Part shown: in pieces, positions 62,101 to 64,000 of the stretch | How the letters are laid out: every line of letters starts with the position of its first letter | Numbering within the stretch: the first letter of the stretch is position 1 | Assembly: GCA_914767715.1 (NCBI GenBank) | Contig: OU612074.1 | Coordinates: 16,292,062-16,356,061, forward strand | Origin: Membranipora membranacea | Taxonomy: Eukaryota > Bryozoa > Gymnolaemata > Cheilostomatida > Membraniporidae | Reading direction: 5' to 3' | Length of the DNA stretch: 64,000 bases | Made by a program: the position numbers and the translations under genes | Notes under the pieces: generated by a model | What the model was told of the DNA's origin: nothing | What the model saw: only the letters and a program-made list of their open reading frames with translations | The model's database searches: none

Positions 62101-63030
62101 ATCAGTCAGTATTAATCGGTTAGCATCCTTAATGTCGAGGATGATTGCGTACAGCAAAGAGAAACGAGCGTCATGTTTCACACCATCTTCTTGATCAGTT
62201 TCGTCGGAGAAGAGGGAACCGTTACAATAATCTCCAGCTAAGAAGGTTGCATTTCCTGCTCCAATTTCTAGCAGCTTAGTGCATTGCACACCAGGAAGTG
62301 TCATAGCAATGTGAGTCCCATTAATTTGAGCAAACCCAGTCATTTGGCCAAACATTTCGCCATCATGTAATATTGTTGTGCTGGATCCATTGGTTGAATA
62401 CAAACTACCAAATGAGGCAAACAGAATAGTGCCTGGTTCATCAACTTTCATGTCCATACAAGTTATTTCAGTGTTGCTTACATCCGACATATAGAGGGAA
62501 AGCACGGGATCGTATGGTGGAAACCTAGGACGACAGAAAAAGAAACAAATAAACATAGAGCCAAGCAAATGAGTAAACGAGCAGTTAATTACCTAATTTA
62601 TTGAAGGGGCCGTGTAACATACATATTTCGTATTGCATAGTAAATAGTGCATAGAGTGCATAGTGATTTGTGCATAGTACATAGTGCATAGTGAAAAGTG
62701 CAGAATGCATAGTACGTAGTGCATAGTGCATGGTGTATAGTGTACAGTGCAGATTGCATTATGTGTGTTAAGTAGTTTGAGTAAGCAACAAGTAGTTAGT
62801 AGTAACTAGTGCATAGTATGTAGTGCGTACTGCGCTCTGTAAAGTTTGTAGTGCATAGTATTTGGTTCATGTTACATAGTATATTCTTAATAGTGCATAG
62901 ATAATTATGAAAAGCTCATGGTACATAGTAAATTAAGAATCGTGTGCGCCATAATATTTTGGCGGTGAATTTCACAAACTATAGACTCTATCATACCCGA
63001 TCTCTGTTGTTCTGCCAGTTTCCTCCGCAG
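43787..63030 (-). CDS. Gene A: P propeller, mucin stalk, three M modules, GPI-type tail (5' end outside window)
   Basis: Exons in reading order: 63030-62997, 62524-61584, 60539-60506, 60356-58912, then module M1 (58437-58228, 57613-57471, 57250-57103, 56566-56378, 55889-55824, 55655-55416), linker 55171-55120, M2 (53866-53631, 53335-53126, 52538-52396, 51733-51586, 51045-50857, 50322-50263, 50004-49774), linker 49531-49480, M3 (49215-48995, 48550-48341, 48171-48029, 47766-47619, 46756-46568, 46091-46035, 45324-45085), then 44886-44841, 44513-44461, 44130-43787. Every junction is GT-AG and in phase. The product has many sequons, no internal membrane segment and a C-terminal hydrophobic tail, hence a probable surface glycoprotein. 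The first exon shown enters in phase 1, so at least one more exon lies to the right. The three M modules arose by tandem duplication of a whole exon cluster. Confidence 0.8.
44461..44886 (-). CDS. Gene A membrane-proximal linker exons
   Basis: Exon 44886-44841 encodes IIKDEEKTGEKEPT, an acidic/charged E1-type linker. Exon 44513-44461 encodes AETIIGNSEGSLAAPEN. Both match the equivalent gene B exons in position and phase. Confidence 0.7.
45085..49215 (-). CDS. Gene A module M3 (third divergent propeller, seven exons)
   Basis: Exons 49215-48995 (SDWKPVELDTLGDVTYTGNG, VYVATSIDGRIGRLVRYNG), 48550-48341 (GTAFIAVAEESCVRILFSNS), 48171-48029 (GDCEKSGLVNTSADESLF, PIIYILYGDTAEK), 47766-47619 (GGIIRKDLGAEGNITVCLDS, SELFVFTSD), 46756-46568 (VYTVDSQNSQVSKISPSLGL, FMVINVQGSSFYLVDIAAAK), 46091-46035 (QNGTLAIGSATLSQNTST) and 45324-45085 (FVFVPCEKHDVSATICVLAA, SMFFLEGTKELIFQGNGPNR). 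This is the last module before the anchor. In contrast to M1 of both genes, its first exon carries no octapeptide array. Confidence 0.8.
47357..47423. repeat. Two-copy intronic tandem duplication (~36 bp)
   Basis: The string TAGCTCTTTAGGGAATCAG with TATCATC occurs twice, 36 bases apart, in the E5-E6 intron of module M3. Confidence 0.8.
49480..53866 (-). CDS. Gene A module M2 and following E1 linker
   Basis: Exons 53866-53631 (SDWEQVKLETQGDVTYTGNG), 53335-53126 (MLPSYGSKVEGGYSPSDPLT), 52538-52396 (GDCEKSGSVNTSADES), 51733-51586, 51045-50857 (VYAIDSQNSQVSKISQSLGF), 50322-50263 (RIGTNSTLKIGAATQNTST), 50004-49774 (DDDFVFVPCDQHDVNATICV), then linker 49531-49480 (VIKEEEESVEDILTPV). The linker is almost identical at DNA level to the one after M1, evidence that M2 and its flanks were copied as a block. 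The E6 exon read from an ATG at 51082 would give MAIEFICAVLFLAAVYA, a signal-peptide-like start running through the intron's 3' end. Confidence 0.8.
50433..50450. repeat. Poly-G tract
   Basis: Eighteen consecutive G in the E6-E7 intron of module M2. The exact length may be affected by sequencing. Confidence 0.8.
52166..52330 (+). repeat. tRNA-derived SINE-like element
   Basis: A tRNA-like head with GGCGCAATCGGTTAACGGGC (A-box region) and GGTTTGATTCC (B-box) is followed by about 90 bases of unrelated tail. It is inserted in the E4-E5 intron of module M2. Confidence 0.5.
52700..52900. repeat. Diverged relative of the 27881-28455 foldback element
   Basis: Matches in order to the right arm of that element: TGCAGAT..CTGATTCAAA, TTTTCAAGATAA, AAGTACACAAA, GAGAGGGGACAACTC, GTCTATA. 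It lies in a different intron (E3-E4 of M2), so it is an independent insertion and not part of the gene duplication. Confidence 0.5.
54096..55091. mobile_element. Non-autonomous hAT-like DNA transposon
   Basis: A 996-base element with 12-base terminal inverted repeats TAGTGATGGCAA, flanked by a perfect 8-base target duplication GCCAATAC (54088-54095 and 55092-55099). Both subterminal regions carry CGAGACGGGAC-type motifs in inverted orientation. Eight-base duplications and T/CA-G-starting short inverted repeats are hallmarks of the hAT superfamily. No transposase frame is present, so it depended on another element. It contains a tRNA-like stretch (54881-54945, B-box GGTTCGAGTCT), probably a SINE carried or inserted inside. 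It lies in the intron between module M1's linker and module M2 of gene A. The perfect duplication suggests a recent insertion. Confidence 0.88.
55120..58437 (-). CDS. Gene A module M1 (E3-E8) and following E1 linker
   Basis: Exons 58437-58228, 57613-57471, 57250-57103, 56566-56378, 55889-55824 (RVGTNGTMEMSAGTRSQNTS), 55655-55416 (DDIVIAPCEKHDINATICQL), then linker 55171-55120 (DIGEEEESVEDILTTI). The first blade of this module comes from the end of the mucin exon. E4 (DCEKPGFASISTNESLLQ) is closer to gene B's E4 than to M2 or M3, as is the preceding intron, so M1 is probably the ancestral module shared before the two genes diverged. Several N-glycosylation sequons (NSS, NIT, NGT, NTT, NRT). 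Confidence 0.8.
58912..60356 (-). CDS. Gene A mucin-like exon (481 codons) with first M1 blade
   Basis: One exon, phase 2 in, phase 1 out. It starts THVTLTSPTQDAVTQ, has about 50 octapeptides such as TEDPSTQV, TEDQVTQA and TEDAVTQV, then RHSLVTVEEVVLSDWEPVRL and the first blade EIYVATSIDGRIGRLVRYNG ending NTTNELG. It is the counterpart of gene B's giant exon with about a third of the repeats and a different dominant unit (TEDQVTQ, TEDAVTQ), so the two arrays have been homogenised separately. Confidence 0.85.
59160..60300. repeat. 24-bp coding satellite of gene A
   Basis: The DNA of the octapeptide array: repeated blocks such as TCTTCTGTGGCTTGAGTTAC in 24-base register, with larger blocks (D-P-S / D-Q-V / D-A-V triplets of units) recurring. 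Confidence 0.8.
60506..60539 (-). CDS. Gene A E1 linker exon between P and mucin
   Basis: A 34-base exon (VGDTGSTTEI), phase 1 in and 2 out. It has the same size and phase as the exon at 62997 and is similar to gene B's VEETTPSTTTI exon. Confidence 0.65.
60806..60905 (+). repeat. tRNA-derived SINE-like piece
   Basis: GTGGCAGTCTGATGGTCAAAG followed by TTAGTTTGATTTCCAGCGCCA, the same B-box and CAGCGCCA order as the piece at 23530. Confidence 0.4.
61584..62524 (-). CDS. Gene A exon P: NHL-like six-bladed beta-propeller
   Basis: A 941-base exon, 313 codons, matching gene B's P exon over its whole length. Blades include MKVDEPGTILFASFGSLYST, KHDARFSLLYAIILDIKDAN, RLILTDFHLSDISLAIRSID, GLNIVQQPSTGDFYIDHLLG, KGLVFLNDRTLLLTDVYNSV and CWLSHPQGIFMADGRVYVTT; the last shows the NHL pattern (P-x-G-I ... 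G-x-V-Y-V). Cysteines at EITC, VQC, DYC, SIC and THC. Sequons NGS, NGT, NAT, NVT, NTT and NFT. Here P sits N-terminal to the mucin exon between two E1 linkers, unlike gene B. Confidence 0.82.
62630..62905. repeat. GTGCATA-type minisatellite
   Basis: Degenerate copies of GTGCATA/GTACATA, often in the form GTGCATAGT, run through the intron upstream of exon P. Non-coding. Confidence 0.75.
62997..63030 (-). CDS. Gene A second E1 linker exon, upstream of P
   Basis: A 34-base exon (AEETGRTTEI), phase 1 in and 2 out, which joins exon P directly in frame (EI-G-FPPYDPV). It is a duplicate of the exon at 60506, and the sequence upstream of it is also duplicated. Confidence 0.6.
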
Positions 63031-63576
63031 CTGCAAAATCAGATAAATGAAAATTCTACATGCTGAAACCCAAAAGATCATTAAACTAATGATATTGGTC
63101 AATCTATTGATATGTTTTTCTTTAAAATTTTTAATCTTATATTGGTAATCATGTCTTATGACTAGTGCAAATAATTTGGAGCCTCTCTACCAGAAGTATT
63201 TGATTCTCTTTTCCATATAAACCATATACTGGAAAACAGAGGTGCAATAAATGTTAAACTTTTATGGGCTTCTTTAATTTTGACAATTGAGTACTGCATG
63301 ATGAACTCATATTTTTGGACCCCGATCATGCACAGACTAAAATGTCCTAATTATTTTACCGTTCAGCCCATGCCTTTTGACACTTTCATTATTCATTTAA
63401 CCAAGTTTCAATTCCTTGTCAACCCAACTGTGACACACTTTGCACTATCGAAATCAGAAATAAAAAAAGGTTCAGTCAAGTTTGATTTCACCATGCTGGC
63501 AAGCACGGGAATATCTAGATTATGTTTTCTAACCTGCATCACAATAATAGGACATAATATAGGCTTATAAATCATT

Positions 63577-63910
63577 GCTAAACAAGCTTAAATTGGGAAA
63601 CATGCATGATAAGATGTTGTTTGAACATTGGCGAATCAGTCTACTCATATGTAGATTTGACACAACATTTGACACAAAATGGTGACATAAGTCTATACGT
63701 CTCTGGAGGATGTAGCCACACAATTTCAGTTAAAGATATAAAGATGTATTAGAATATGTGATGGAAATGAACACCCAATGACAAGCTTTGTTGATTTTTG
63801 GATAAAAATAGCAAAAACAGGTTACACAATTATTAGACATCCCGTTGTAAGTTGGTGTTTTGGAAAATAAGTGCCTGTCTCCACAAAACAAAAAGACTGT
63901 CAATATGTGC
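63577..63910. repeat. Duplicate of intron sequence 61227-61560
   Basis: The two stretches align closely (TGGTGACATAAGTCTATGCG/ACG, CTTTGTTGATTTTTGG, ATTTTGGAAAAT, CTCAATATGTGC). The source lies just downstream of exon P's donor, so a second P exon would be expected right after this copy. The match stops abruptly at 63910. Confidence 0.8.
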
Positions 63911-64000
63911 CAGGGCTGTTTCCTAGTATAAGGTCACACTGACCTGGCCATGCTGCTCATCTGACCCCAAGTTATATAATACACCGGCCTATTTCATTCA
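63911..64000. other. Sequence interrupting the duplicated block at the window edge
   Basis: Where the splice donor of a duplicated P exon should appear, unrelated sequence (GTCACACTGACCTGGCCATG) begins. It may be a transposon insertion or the end of the duplicated unit. Nothing coding is recognisable. Confidence 0.4.

Overview
This is nuclear DNA of an animal: AT-rich, with short coding exons separated by introns of a few hundred to about a thousand bases, canonical GT-AG junctions, a U2 snRNA relic, tRNA-derived SINE-like pieces, foldback elements and a hAT-type transposon. Exon size, compactness and the proteins suggest a marine invertebrate. I cannot name the species or safely choose a phylum.

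Left part (1-24 kb). A plus-strand gene ends at 21125. Its last four exons (from 16447) are secure, and a candidate upstream exon at 4997-5192 joins them in a compatible phase. If that join is real, a complete six-exon minus-strand gene (11848 to 7720, 443 codons) is nested in its 11 kb intron. I recognise neither protein. The plus-strand product looks like a disordered, Gln/Ser-rich protein. The minus-strand product is basic and low-complexity at its C-terminus.

Right part (24-64 kb). Two large paralogous minus-strand genes lie head to tail: gene B (about 42.1 kb down to 24332) and gene A (from beyond the right edge down to 43787). Both are mosaics of the same pieces: (i) P, a single-exon NHL-like beta-propeller of about 310 residues; (ii) a long exon encoding a mucin-like array of acidic Thr/Ser/Pro/Gln octapeptides (about 150 units in B, about 50 in A); (iii) M, a module spread over six or seven exons (called E2 end, E3, E4, E5, E6, E7, E8) that reads as a second, divergent six-bladed propeller; (iv) short acidic or Thr-rich linker exons (E1); (v) a terminal exon with an amphipathic helix, an acidic stretch and a C-terminal hydrophobic tail typical of a GPI signal. 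Gene A reads P - mucin - M1 - M2 - M3 - anchor. Gene B reads M0 with P inserted before its last blade - mucin - M1 - anchor. All exon phases were checked by hand and each exon length agrees with its phases.

Inference: these are heavily glycosylated extracellular proteins held at the cell surface, with propellers displayed on a repeat-variable stalk. That design suits adhesion, gamete recognition, a glycocalyx or self/non-self recognition, but nothing in the sequence fixes the role. The introns carry a 996 bp non-autonomous hAT-like element with a perfect 8 bp target duplication, two large foldback elements, satellites and a partial tandem duplication at the right edge.
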